Source of the DNA: JBBTXJ01 sp964636345
GTDB lineage: Bacteria > Patescibacteriota > Patescibacteriia > Magasanikbacterales > JBBTXJ01
Assembly (NCBI GenBank): GCA_964636345.1
Contig: CAZWRL010000036.1
Span: forward strand, 1 to 5,787
Length of the DNA: 5,787 nucleotides
Direction: 5' to 3'
Of the stretch, positions 1-5,007 are shown in pieces. The notes under the pieces were generated by a model, which worked only from the letters and a program-made list of their open reading frames with translations, made no database searches and was not told the DNA's origin. The translations under genes and the position numbers were made by a program. How positions within the stretch are numbered: position 1 is the stretch's first letter; each line of letters begins with the position of its first letter.

Positions 1-51
1 GTCATCATCGGCCGCCAGATTCCGGCCGGAACCGGGTTTGCGAGGGAGTAA
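1..51 (+). CDS. rpoC: 3' end of rpoC, DNA-directed RNA polymerase subunit beta prime (partial)
   Basis: Frame 1 reads VIIGRQIPAGTGFARE and then TAA at 49-51. The VIxGRxIPAGTG string is the hallmark near the C-terminus of bacterial beta prime (E. coli has VIVGRLIPAGTG shortly before its end), so this is the last 16 codons of a gene that starts outside the window. The protein ends only four residues after that motif, shorter than in E. coli. Beta prime carries the catalytic Mg-binding site of RNA polymerase, but that part is not visible here. The stop codon is followed immediately by a terminator stem. The call rests on one short but very characteristic motif. Confidence 0.85.
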   Translation, partial: VIIGRQIPAGTGFARE

Positions 52-91
52 AAAACCAAAACATCCCGACAGGTCGGGATGTTTTGGTTTT
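52..91 (+). terminator. Bidirectional intrinsic terminator after rpoC
   Basis: Perfect 19-bp inverted repeat, 52-70 pairing with 73-91, with only AG between the arms (realistically an 18-bp stem with a CAGG tetraloop). The core is CATCCCGAC/GTCGGGATG flanked by A-rich and T-rich arms, so the plus strand ends in TTTTGGTTTT and the minus strand in GGTTTTTT. It starts one base after the rpoC stop and should end rpoC transcription. By symmetry it could also stop minus-strand transcription. Confidence 0.9.
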
Positions 92-118
92 GACGGTTGT
101 TTATATTTTCGCTACTCT
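90..118 (+). promoter_or_regulatory. Probable yebC-ruvC promoter
   Basis: TTGACG at 90-95 is a good -35 box, and a 17-base spacer leads to TACTCT at 113-118 as a weak -10 box (T, A and the final T match consensus). Transcription would start near 125, which is the A of the yebC ATG, so the mRNA may be leaderless. The first two bases of the -35 overlap the terminator arm. The alternative -10 TATATT at 102-107 has no -35 at proper spacing. The -10 assignment is uncertain. Confidence 0.5.
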
Positions 119-124
119 ATCATC

Positions 125-838
125 ATGTCCGGTCACTCAAAATGGGCGACAATTAAACGCGCGAAGGGTGCTACGGATGTTAAACGCGGTCAGCAATTTA
201 CCAAGCTGGCGCGCGGCATTGCGATTGCGGCGCGCGAGGGTGGCGGGGACGCCATCACCAATTTTAAGTTGCGTCTCTCCATAGACAAAGCGCGCTCTTT
301 TAACATGCCAAAAGACAACATTGATCGCGCGATTGCACACGGCACCGGTAAAGACAAGGCAGTGGCGATTATTGAAGAAGGGCTTTACGAGGGATTCGGG
401 CCGGGTAAGGTTGGCGTGTTGGTTGTGGTGGCAACGGATAATAAAAATCGCACGGCAGGCGACATAAAACAGATTTTTTCAAAAAATAATGGCGCGATTG
501 CGGGGCCGGGGAGCGTCAAATGGCAATTTGAGCAGAAAGGCGTTATTTGCATTTCCGGCGCGCTCTCGGACGAGCAGGAACTCGCGCTTATTGACGCTGG
601 CGCTGACGATTTTCGCAAAGAAGAAGAAGGAACGACGGTGTACACCGCGGTGCAGAATTTTCGCGCCGTGAATGATGCCATCGTGAAACTTGGTTTTACA
701 CCGGTGGATTCCGGACTTGAATGGATTCCCAAGGATACCGTTGCGATTGATGCTGTCACTCGCGCGCAACTTGAGCGTTTATTTGAGGCGTTGGGTGAAC
801 ACGACGACGTGCAGGATTTTTATTCTAATGAGGTATGA
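125..838 (+). CDS. yebC: YebC/PmpR (TACO1) family protein
   Basis: A 237-residue protein, close to the family norm (E. coli YebC has 246). It begins MSGHSKWATIKRAKGATDVK, the conserved YebC N-terminus, followed by FTKLARxIxIAAREGGGD, LRLxxDKAR, NMPKDNIDRAI, YEGFGPGKVGVLV and a DNKNRTAGDIKQIFSKNNG block at about residues 105-123. It ends with ALGEHDDVQDFYSN. The ATG at 125 is chosen because the family starts there; the upstream in-frame ATG at 38 would run through the rpoC tail and terminator. Family members were first described as transcription regulators. More recent work links YebC/TACO1 proteins to relieving ribosome stalling at proline-rich stretches. No Shine-Dalgarno precedes the start. 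The gene overlaps ruvC by 4 bp (ATGA), the same neighbour as in many bacteria including E. coli, so the two are co-transcribed. Cytoplasmic; family assignment is firm, exact role less so. Confidence 0.95.
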   Translation: MSGHSKWATIKRAKGATDVKRGQQFTKLARGIAIAAREGGGDAITNFKLRLSIDKARSFNMPKDNIDRAIAHGTGKDKAVAIIEEGLYEGFGPGKVGVLVVVATDNKNRTAGDIKQIFSKNNGAIAGPGSVKWQFEQKGVICISGALSDEQELALIDAGADDFRKEEEGTTVYTAVQNFRAVNDAIVKLGFTPVDSGLEWIPKDTVAIDAVTRAQLERLFEALGEHDDVQDFYSNEV

Positions 839-1323
839 CGCGTATCCTCGGTATTGATCCGGGATTTGGACGGTTGGGGTATGGTATTGTTGAAGGAGAA
901 GGGCGAAACGAAAAAGCTGTTACGTTTGGATGTGTTGAAACCGACAAGAATTTGCCGCGCCAAGAGCGTCTCCGGCAGATTTTTGTTGCGGTAAATGGTC
1001 TGATTGACACCTGGGCGCCGACGCACCTCGCCATAGAAGAACTTTTTTTTAATCAGAATGTTAATACGGCACTTGGTGTTGGTGAGGCGCGCGGAGTGGT
1101 GCTGCTTGCGGCGGCGGAGCGCGGTTTGACCACATCAGAACACCAGCCGCTGTCCGTAAAGCTCACGATTACTGGTGACGGTCGCGCGGATAAACGGCAA
1201 ATACAAAAAATGATCCAGTTGCTTCTTGCGCTGGATCAACCACCAACACCTGATGATGCCGCCGATGCGCTGGCAATCGCGCTGACGGCCGCGCGGCATC
1301 TTTGGCAGACATCACGCCTTTGA
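835..1323 (+). CDS. ruvC: Crossover junction endodeoxyribonuclease RuvC
   Basis: RuvC is the Holliday-junction resolvase that works with RuvAB to finish homologous recombination by symmetric nicking. The 162-residue product (E. coli 173) has the full RNase H-like fold signature: LGIDPGFGRLGYGI at the N-terminus with Asp8, AIEELFFNQN with Glu68, a GEARGVVLLAA helix, the VKLTITGDGRADKRQIQ DNA-binding segment, and PDDAADALAIAL with Asp141 and Asp144. All four catalytic acidic positions are present. The ATG overlaps the yebC TGA, suggesting coupled translation; GAGGT sits directly against the start, too close for a normal Shine-Dalgarno. ruvA and ruvB are not in the window. The stop lies only 4 bp from the stop of the convergent VKOR gene. 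Near its 3' end the gene contains an inverted repeat that looks like that operon's terminator. Confidence 0.95.
   Translation: MTRILGIDPGFGRLGYGIVEGEGRNEKAVTFGCVETDKNLPRQERLRQIFVAVNGLIDTWAPTHLAIEELFFNQNVNTALGVGEARGVVLLAAAERGLTTSEHQPLSVKLTITGDGRADKRQIQKMIQLLLALDQPPTPDDAADALAIALTAARHLWQTSRL
1205..1238 (-). terminator. Intrinsic terminator of the minus-strand operon, inside ruvC
   Basis: On the minus strand TGATCCAG (1238-1231) and CTGGATCA (1218-1211) form a perfect 8-bp stem around a 12-base loop, followed directly by TTTTTT (1210-1205). This is terminator geometry for transcripts coming from the VKOR gene, ending roughly 120 bases past its stop. In the plus direction the stem is followed by ACCACCAAC with no U tract, so ruvC transcription should pass. 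The same bases encode ruvC residues MIQLLLALDQ. Confidence 0.6.
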
Positions 1324-1327
1324 TACG

Positions 1328-1741
1328 TTATACAGTTTTACGCCGGAAATAGAGCAGACCGGCGGCAATCGTGATTACGAGAATCAAGAGTTGTGACGTG
1401 ACACAGAGAATACAAATGGTGCGGAGTGTAAACAATTCAATCCACGTGAGATAGAGAGAAAACACAAAGCCAAGAATTGATACGGCAAAGAGCCATTTTG
1501 TTTTTGCGCGTCCTAGCGCCAAGAGCAGGATCAATGCGTACCCGTAGAGACCAATCAGTGCGACGGGGATACCGCCAATCTCCGCATAAATACTCTTGTT
1601 GACCGTGGTGCAACTCAAGGTTGCGGTGATATCACAAAAGGTGTCCGTTGCGTCGCCGTAGTGAGAGTAGGTGGAATATGCGGAGATAAGCATGCCAAGC
1701 GCCGATGCGACCAGAATAACCGATTTGATTTTCGTAGTCAT
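1328..1741 (-). CDS. Vitamin K epoxide reductase (VKOR) family membrane protein, DsbB-like
   Basis: Small (137 aa) four-helix membrane protein with hydrophobic spans at about 5-24, 57-77, 84-103 and 115-133. It carries the VKOR cysteine set: loop cysteines Cys36 and Cys44 after the first helix (DTFCDITATLSC) and the membrane-embedded redox pair Cys110-Ile-Leu-Cys113. The IYAEIGGIPVALIGLYGY stretch matches the SxYAxxxGIPVAxxGxxGY core of bacterial VKORs. In bacteria these enzymes reoxidise a thioredoxin-like partner outside the cytoplasm and pass electrons to quinone, doing the job of DsbB. The gene just upstream encodes such a partner, 3 bp away. The start ATG at 1741 has no visible Shine-Dalgarno, so translation is probably coupled to that gene. 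Family is clear; the quinone used is unknown. Confidence 0.92.
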   Translation of the reverse strand: MTTKIKSVILVASALGMLISAYSTYSHYGDATDTFCDITATLSCTTVNKSIYAEIGGIPVALIGLYGYALILLLALGRAKTKWLFAVSILGFVFSLYLTWIELFTLRTICILCVTSQLLILVITIAAGLLYFRRKTV

Positions 1742-1744
1742 AAT

Positions 1745-2119
1745 TTACTGAAGCGGACACCCTGATTCTTCTGCAAGTCTTTGGAGTGTCTGCGGGCCCT
1801 CAAGCCGCGTGCCGTCAGGAAATACCCATGTGGGGTATCCCTTGATATTTGCCTGATCACATTCAAGCGTTTGTCCGCCTTTCGCGCCGCCCGGCAGGCC
1901 GCATTCAATATAGGTAATTTTTCTAAATGAGTTGCCGAAATCCTTCTTTTGTTTTTGGCAATGCGGGCACCAATACGCCCCGTATTCTTTCACGCCTTTG
2001 TCCGTGAGACATTGCGCCAATACATCGTACTCTCCCGGCTTCGTTTTTTGCCACATGATGAGTCCAACAAACGCGATGATGATAATGAGTACGCCAATCC
2101 AGAGAGTTTTATCTTTCAT
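1745..2119 (-). CDS. Membrane-anchored thioredoxin-like protein, redox partner of VKOR (DsbA-like)
   Basis: Product of 124 aa with a lysine-bearing N-terminus (MKDK) and one hydrophobic span at about 5-23, probably an uncleaved anchor, followed by a short thioredoxin-like domain. The active site is YGAYWCPHCQKQKKDFG with Cys51-Pro-His-Cys54, and the cis-proline loop is KGYPTWVFPDG (Pro96). Extra cysteines occur at 37, 73, 87 and 121. The LTxKGxKxYGAYWCPHCQxQKxxFG pattern is what I recall of the thioredoxin domain fused to VKOR in cyanobacteria and plant LTO1; here it is a separate gene directly before VKOR. The ATG at 2119 is preferred over an in-frame TTG at 2149 because it puts a proper charged N-terminus before the membrane span. 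It overlaps the ligase gene by 11 bp. Likely role: oxidising cysteines of exported proteins. Confidence 0.88.
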   Translation of the reverse strand: MKDKTLWIGVLIIIIAFVGLIMWQKTKPGEYDVLAQCLTDKGVKEYGAYWCPHCQKQKKDFGNSFRKITYIECGLPGGAKGGQTLECDQANIKGYPTWVFPDGTRLEGPQTLQRLAEESGCPLQ

Positions 2120-3395
2120 AGGTGCGTATATTGTAACACAGCGCGGCAAGGAGCCAAAATTGTGCGGCTAAGTCGTTTTTGAAATAAGGAACATCAACGA
2201 GGCCGTGGATGAGGATGGTGATGAAGGCGGCAAGTAGAGCCGGTGCGCCGTGCGCGGTTTTGAACAGCCAATAAAAAATGAGAACGAACGCGAGTACGCC
2301 GAGCGCGCCGAGTTCTATCCAGAAATTTAAGATGATGTTATGTGGATATTCAAAAATTTCAATCCATTTATCAATGCGGTAGCGATGTATCACTTCTTTG
2401 TAACTTGCAAGTCCGGTGCCGAGGATGGGGTGTTCAGAGAGGAGTTCCACGGATTCGGCCCACATATCGCGGCGGATGCGGCCGGAGTAGTCCTGCAGGA
2501 GAAGTTCTTGTTTTATGGAAGAAAGGCGCGGGACCGTGAGGATGAGAATGGCGCCGAGCGTGGTGAGTGCTATTGTGGCAATACGTGTTTTTTTATAGAG
2601 TACGCCTAGGAGCGCGAGTGCGGCCACAATTCCCACAAGCGCGCCAGTTGATTGAGCGAAGACGATGGCGAGGAGGGAGAGTGCGGTGACGAGGAGGTAG
2701 TAACAAATTTTTAATAGGTCATTTCGACCAAGGCCGGCAAGGCCGGCCGCGTGGAGAAATCTCGTGGCATGAGATTCCTCGACTCGTCCCGATACATCAG
2801 GATTCGCTCGGAATGACAGCCAAAAGAAGAGGGGAATCATCGGTGCCAAAAACAAACCGACCGCATTCGGAAAACCCCAAATGGATGTGACGCGGCGCGT
2901 TTCCTCCGCGGCCCAGTACGGATTGGGAATGCCAAAGCCCGTGAATTTTTGGTAGATTGCGAACACTGATGTCGCGAGCGCGGTGAGCGAGAGCGCGAAA
3001 ATTATTTTTGGCACGTCTTCTTTGCGGAAGGTGGTGATGAAAACGACGAAGAGCGCGATTGGTTCAATGATATACGCCTTCCACAGTCCGGCTGCGGCGC
3101 GGAGGTCTGGCGCGATAAACATTGCGATGGTGCCGGCGACGAGGAGAAGCATGATGCCGAGGGAGATGGGCCAGTGAACAAGCGCTGTTTTAGTGAAGTG
3201 AGATCCCCCGACTCGCTTCGCTCGCTCGGGATGACAGAAGAGCCATAGAACAAAAATCACCCACACCATTATTTCAAGCACGGTTGTTGGCAGCGGGCCA
3301 ATGTTGAATCGGAGAAGATACAGTGGCAAACAGGCCACAAGAAGAAACAGTGCGCCGCGCAACATTCGTTCAAGCTTGGGAGTGTTAGACATCAT
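2109..3395 (-). CDS. O-antigen ligase / polymerase-like (Wzy/WaaL family) membrane protein
   Basis: Polytopic membrane protein of 428 aa with roughly 10-12 hydrophobic spans. Between about residues 303 and 375 it has the features of the O-antigen ligase family (PF04932 type): a large extracytoplasmic loop with GRIRRDMWAESVELLSEHP, ILGTGLASY, then EYPHNIILNFWIELGALG with the conserved His352. Such proteins polymerise or transfer lipid-linked glycan outside the membrane. The adjacent flippase fits a surface polysaccharide pathway. Starts are at 3395 (MM) or 3392; both overlap the flippase gene (11 or 8 bp), and no Shine-Dalgarno is visible. Unusually, two loops (residues about 54-66 and 193-226) are encoded by palindromic repeat elements inserted in frame, making the protein about 45-50 residues longer than it would otherwise be. 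Whether it acts as ligase, polymerase or protein glycosyltransferase cannot be told from sequence. Confidence 0.85.
   Translation of the reverse strand: MMSNTPKLERMLRGALFLLVACLPLYLLRFNIGPLPTTVLEIMVWVIFVLWLFCHPERAKRVGGSHFTKTALVHWPISLGIMLLLVAGTIAMFIAPDLRAAAGLWKAYIIEPIALFVVFITTFRKEDVPKIIFALSLTALATSVFAIYQKFTGFGIPNPYWAAEETRRVTSIWGFPNAVGLFLAPMIPLFFWLSFRANPDVSGRVEESHATRFLHAAGLAGLGRNDLLKICYYLLVTALSLLAIVFAQSTGALVGIVAALALLGVLYKKTRIATIALTTLGAILILTVPRLSSIKQELLLQDYSGRIRRDMWAESVELLSEHPILGTGLASYKEVIHRYRIDKWIEIFEYPHNIILNFWIELGALGVLAFVLIFYWLFKTAHGAPALLAAFITILIHGLVDVPYFKNDLAAQFWLLAALCYNIRTYER
2718..2817. repeat. Two-armed palindromic repeat element inserted in the ligase gene
   Basis: The ends GTCATTTCGA (2718-2727) and TCGGAATGAC (2808-2817) are inverted repeats matching at 9 of 10 bases. 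The centre GAGAAATCTC (2754-2763) and GAGATTCCTC (2771-2780) matches at 9 of 10 around the 7-base loop GTGGCAT. The left arm also has a GGCCGGC direct and inverted repeat (2732-2748). The right arm has a small nested hairpin, TCCCGAT/ATCAGGA (2787-2802). The whole is a large hairpin-forming unit of about 100 bp. The GTGGAGAAATCTC...GAGATTCCTCGACTCG...CGGAATGAC pattern is one I recognise as a dispersed repeat in many bacterial genomes. It is read in frame as ligase residues about 193-226. Confidence 0.8.
3200..3235. repeat. Single-arm copy of the same repeat family inside the ligase gene
   Basis: This copy shares GAGATCCCCCGACTCG at one end and CGCTCGGGATGAC at the other with the right arm of the larger element (GAGATTCCTCGACTCG and CGCTCGGAATGAC). 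The interior TCGCTTCGCTCGCTCG is low complexity. Translated on the minus strand it gives CHPERAKRVGGSH (residues 54-66), very like the CHPERSE-type peptides that this repeat family produces in many annotated genomes (from memory). It falls in a hydrophilic loop after the second membrane span and keeps the frame open. Confidence 0.8.
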
Positions 3396-4809
3396 GACGG
3401 TAGACCAATCGTTTTACCGTCTCCCATGGTACACCGCGAAGCGCGATAATCGCAAGGCCGTAGACAAGCGCGCCGAGCGCTATCAAAATGAGGACATGGA
3501 GTTCGCGGAGCGGCCAAAGTACCAGCACCATGAGGAGCGATGCGAGCGTTGCTTTGAGGAGTGGCGCGAACACGACGCGCGCCTCTGTCACATGCCGCAC
3601 ATATCCCCACAGGAGCGCGCCGGCGAGCACCTCGGAAAATACGGTCATCCATGCGGCGCCCAACACACCGGCACGCGGGATGAAGATGAGATAGCCGACG
3701 AGGGTGAGCAGTGCCGTAACCATGTAAATCCAAATCGTCTTTTTCTGATGATTGATTGCCACAATCGTATGGCCAAACAGTGCGCCCAGAAATCCGCCCA
3801 TGAGCGCAATCAACAGAATTTGCACAATTGCCCCGGAGGCGACGAACTCGTCACCGGCAATGAGTCGCATGATCGGTGTGGCAAGGAGGATTCCGCCGAA
3901 CAACATCGGCATTGCCACGAGTGCGAGTACGGTGAAACCGCGATTAATAATATGTTTGAAGTGTTCGTGGTTTTTTTCCTGCCATGCAGTGGCAAGCAAC
4001 GGCAAGAGCAGCCCCATGAAGATAATGGGAACCGCGGTTGTTACATCCATGATGCGGTACGCGGCGCCGTAGAGCCCCACTTCACTTTGGGTGCGCGTGA
4101 GTGAGAGGATGAGAATATCAGCGCGGAGATAGATGAGATTGAAGGCAATGGAAATGGCAATGGGCCAGCATTTGGTAAAAATGTCGCGCCACACATCGCG
4201 GTCAAACGCAAATCCAAGCGGCACCAGTCGGTGCGCCCGCAAGGCGAGCGCCGCGGTCTGCACGATACCAGCCGTGACGGTTGCTATCATGATGGCAAGA
4301 AATCCGTGATCTCCGCGCATCACCACGATAACACTGATCAGGAGCGCGACGCGCTGCATGGTCTCGCCTATGCCAACCCACACCGCCAGTAAGTGTTTTT
4401 GAAAGATGCCGGTAAGGATTTGATTTACGGCGATGAGAAAGAATGAGAGAGACGCAATCTGTACCGCCAGTTTTATTTCTATGTTGTAGGGAAAGAGCCA
4501 AATGGCGGCGCCAGCAACAATATAGGCAATGAATGCGGTGGTGATGCGGAACGCAAGCAGGTTGTGTATGGTGCGGCGTTCTTCTTCCGGGCGGGCGCCG
4601 CCGAGCATTTGTCCGGTTACGAGCACGAGACCAAAATCAATCATGATGCCGACAATCTGGAGGAACCCGATGGCCGTGGTGTACCACCCAAACTGCTCCT
4701 GTCCGAGATACCGCGTCATGATGCCGATGGTAACGATTCCAATGAGCGTAGCAACGATTTTGCAGATTAAATGGGCGAGCGTATTGTGCGCGACGCGAGT
4801 GACGGTCAT
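3385..4809 (-). CDS. Polysaccharide flippase, Wzx / MOP superfamily
   Basis: A 474-aa protein made almost entirely of hydrophobic helices (about 12-14), the size and layout of Wzx-type lipid-linked oligosaccharide flippases in the MATE/MOP superfamily. The N-terminus has the family pattern: a first helix, then TRYLGQEQFGWYTTAIGFLQIVGIMIDFGL, in which Arg-Tyr-Leu-Gly, Phe-Gly-Trp-Tyr and Asp-Phe-Gly-Leu correspond to the usual RxLGxxxYGxY...DxGL. An internal similar block, LILSLTRTQSEVGLYGAAYRIMD, at about 233-255 marks the second half of the repeat-built fold, and GVLGAAWMTVFSEV lies near the end. It would move lipid-linked glycan units across the membrane for the ligase-like protein encoded next, which overlaps it. 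It is first in the four-gene operon, with a good promoter 30-60 bases upstream. The ATG at 4809 has no Shine-Dalgarno. The transported glycan is unknown. Confidence 0.88.
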   Translation of the reverse strand: MTVTRVAHNTLAHLICKIVATLIGIVTIGIMTRYLGQEQFGWYTTAIGFLQIVGIMIDFGLVLVTGQMLGGARPEEERRTIHNLLAFRITTAFIAYIVAGAAIWLFPYNIEIKLAVQIASLSFFLIAVNQILTGIFQKHLLAVWVGIGETMQRVALLISVIVVMRGDHGFLAIMIATVTAGIVQTAALALRAHRLVPLGFAFDRDVWRDIFTKCWPIAISIAFNLIYLRADILILSLTRTQSEVGLYGAAYRIMDVTTAVPIIFMGLLLPLLATAWQEKNHEHFKHIINRGFTVLALVAMPMLFGGILLATPIMRLIAGDEFVASGAIVQILLIALMGGFLGALFGHTIVAINHQKKTIWIYMVTALLTLVGYLIFIPRAGVLGAAWMTVFSEVLAGALLWGYVRHVTEARVVFAPLLKATLASLLMVLVLWPLRELHVLILIALGALVYGLAIIALRGVPWETVKRLVYRHDV

Positions 4810-4840
4810 GATTTAGAGATCAAGTATTTTTTTCACCTGT

Positions 4841-4869
4841 ATCATAGCCCCATGATAGCGATGCGTCAA
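4841..4869 (-). promoter_or_regulatory. Promoter of the flippase-ligase-Trx-VKOR operon
   Basis: On the minus strand TTGACG (4869-4864) and TATGAT (4846-4841) are separated by exactly 17 bases, each close to the sigma-70-type consensus. The predicted start is near 4834, giving a leader of about 25 bases before the ATG at 4809. That leader has no Shine-Dalgarno. It is the only convincing promoter seen for the four minus-strand genes. Confidence 0.7.
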
Positions 4870-4890
4870 ATAGATTGAAATTGAGCTAAA

Positions 4891-4906
4891 AATAGCGCCG
4901 GCTATT
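4891..4906. repeat. Small inverted repeat at the -35 of the divergent promoter
   Basis: AATAGC (4891-4896) and GCTATT (4901-4906) are perfect inverted arms around GCCG. The right arm runs into the TTGACA box, so the site lies where an operator between the two divergent promoters could be. It is short enough to arise by chance. Confidence 0.3.
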
Positions 4907-4933
4907 GACAAAATTGCTAGCATCTGCTATATT
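4905..4933 (+). promoter_or_regulatory. Strong extended -10 promoter for the 5008-5706 gene
   Basis: Consensus TTGACA at 4905-4910, a 17-base spacer, then TATATT at 4928-4933 preceded by TG one base away (TGCTATATT), an extended -10. The predicted start is near 4940, leaving a leader of about 68 bases. It is the closest match to consensus in the window, suggesting high expression of the gene it drives. Confidence 0.8.
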
Positions 4934-4959
4934 CATATCAAATTTGGTGAGCCTGTGGT

Positions 4960-4980
4960 CTGGCCAAATGGTTTGGCTGG
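4960..4980 (+). promoter_or_regulatory. Hairpin in the 5' leader
   Basis: GCCAAA (4963-4968) and TTTGGC (4972-4977) pair around TGG, and two G-U pairs plus a C-G pair extend the stem to 4960-4980. It lies between the predicted start of transcription and the ribosome binding site. It could stabilise the mRNA or control translation; nothing in the sequence tells which. Confidence 0.4.
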
Positions 4981-4995
4981 ATGAGGGGCGAACCT

Positions 4996-5003
4996 GAGGA
5001 GGG
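4996..5003 (+). promoter_or_regulatory. Strong Shine-Dalgarno site deciding the start at 5008
   Basis: GAGGAGGG lies 4 bases before the ATG at 5008. It is the only well-placed, near-perfect Shine-Dalgarno in the window, and it rules out the in-frame ATG at 4981 as the main start. Confidence 0.8.
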
Positions 5004-5007
5004 TGCA

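Noticed and set aside
102..107. TATATT as the -10 box for yebC
   Set aside because: The TTGACG box would be only 6 bases upstream, and no other -35-like sequence sits 16-18 bases before it.
38..124. N-terminal extension of YebC from an ATG at 38
   Set aside because: It would overlap the rpoC tail and be encoded by the terminator hairpin. The family's conserved N-terminus begins at the ATG at 125.
1324..1520. Plus-strand terminator for yebC-ruvC inside the VKOR gene
   Set aside because: GCCGG/CCGGC (near 1342-1363) has no following U tract, and the GGCAAAGAGCC stem before ATTTTGTTTTT (near 1484) is only 3 bp, too weak to call.
2120..2149. Earlier TTG start for the thioredoxin-like gene
   Set aside because: It adds ten residues with no family match and places an uncharged stretch before the membrane anchor. 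The ATG at 2119 gives a normal MKDK start.
2731..2750. GGCCGGC repeats as a CRISPR-like or separate repeat array
   Set aside because: There are only two short copies, two bases apart, and they are explained as part of one arm of the palindromic element.
3301..4104. 267-residue plus-strand open frame antisense to the flippase and ligase genes
   Set aside because: Its composition is low in hydrophobic and high in His, Cys, Glu and Arg residues, as expected for the antisense of membrane-protein codons. It has no ribosome binding site or known motif.
4981..5007. ATG at 4981 as start of the unknown gene
   Set aside because: It lies within the leader hairpin region and has no Shine-Dalgarno, whereas the ATG at 5008 has GAGGAGGG at good spacing.
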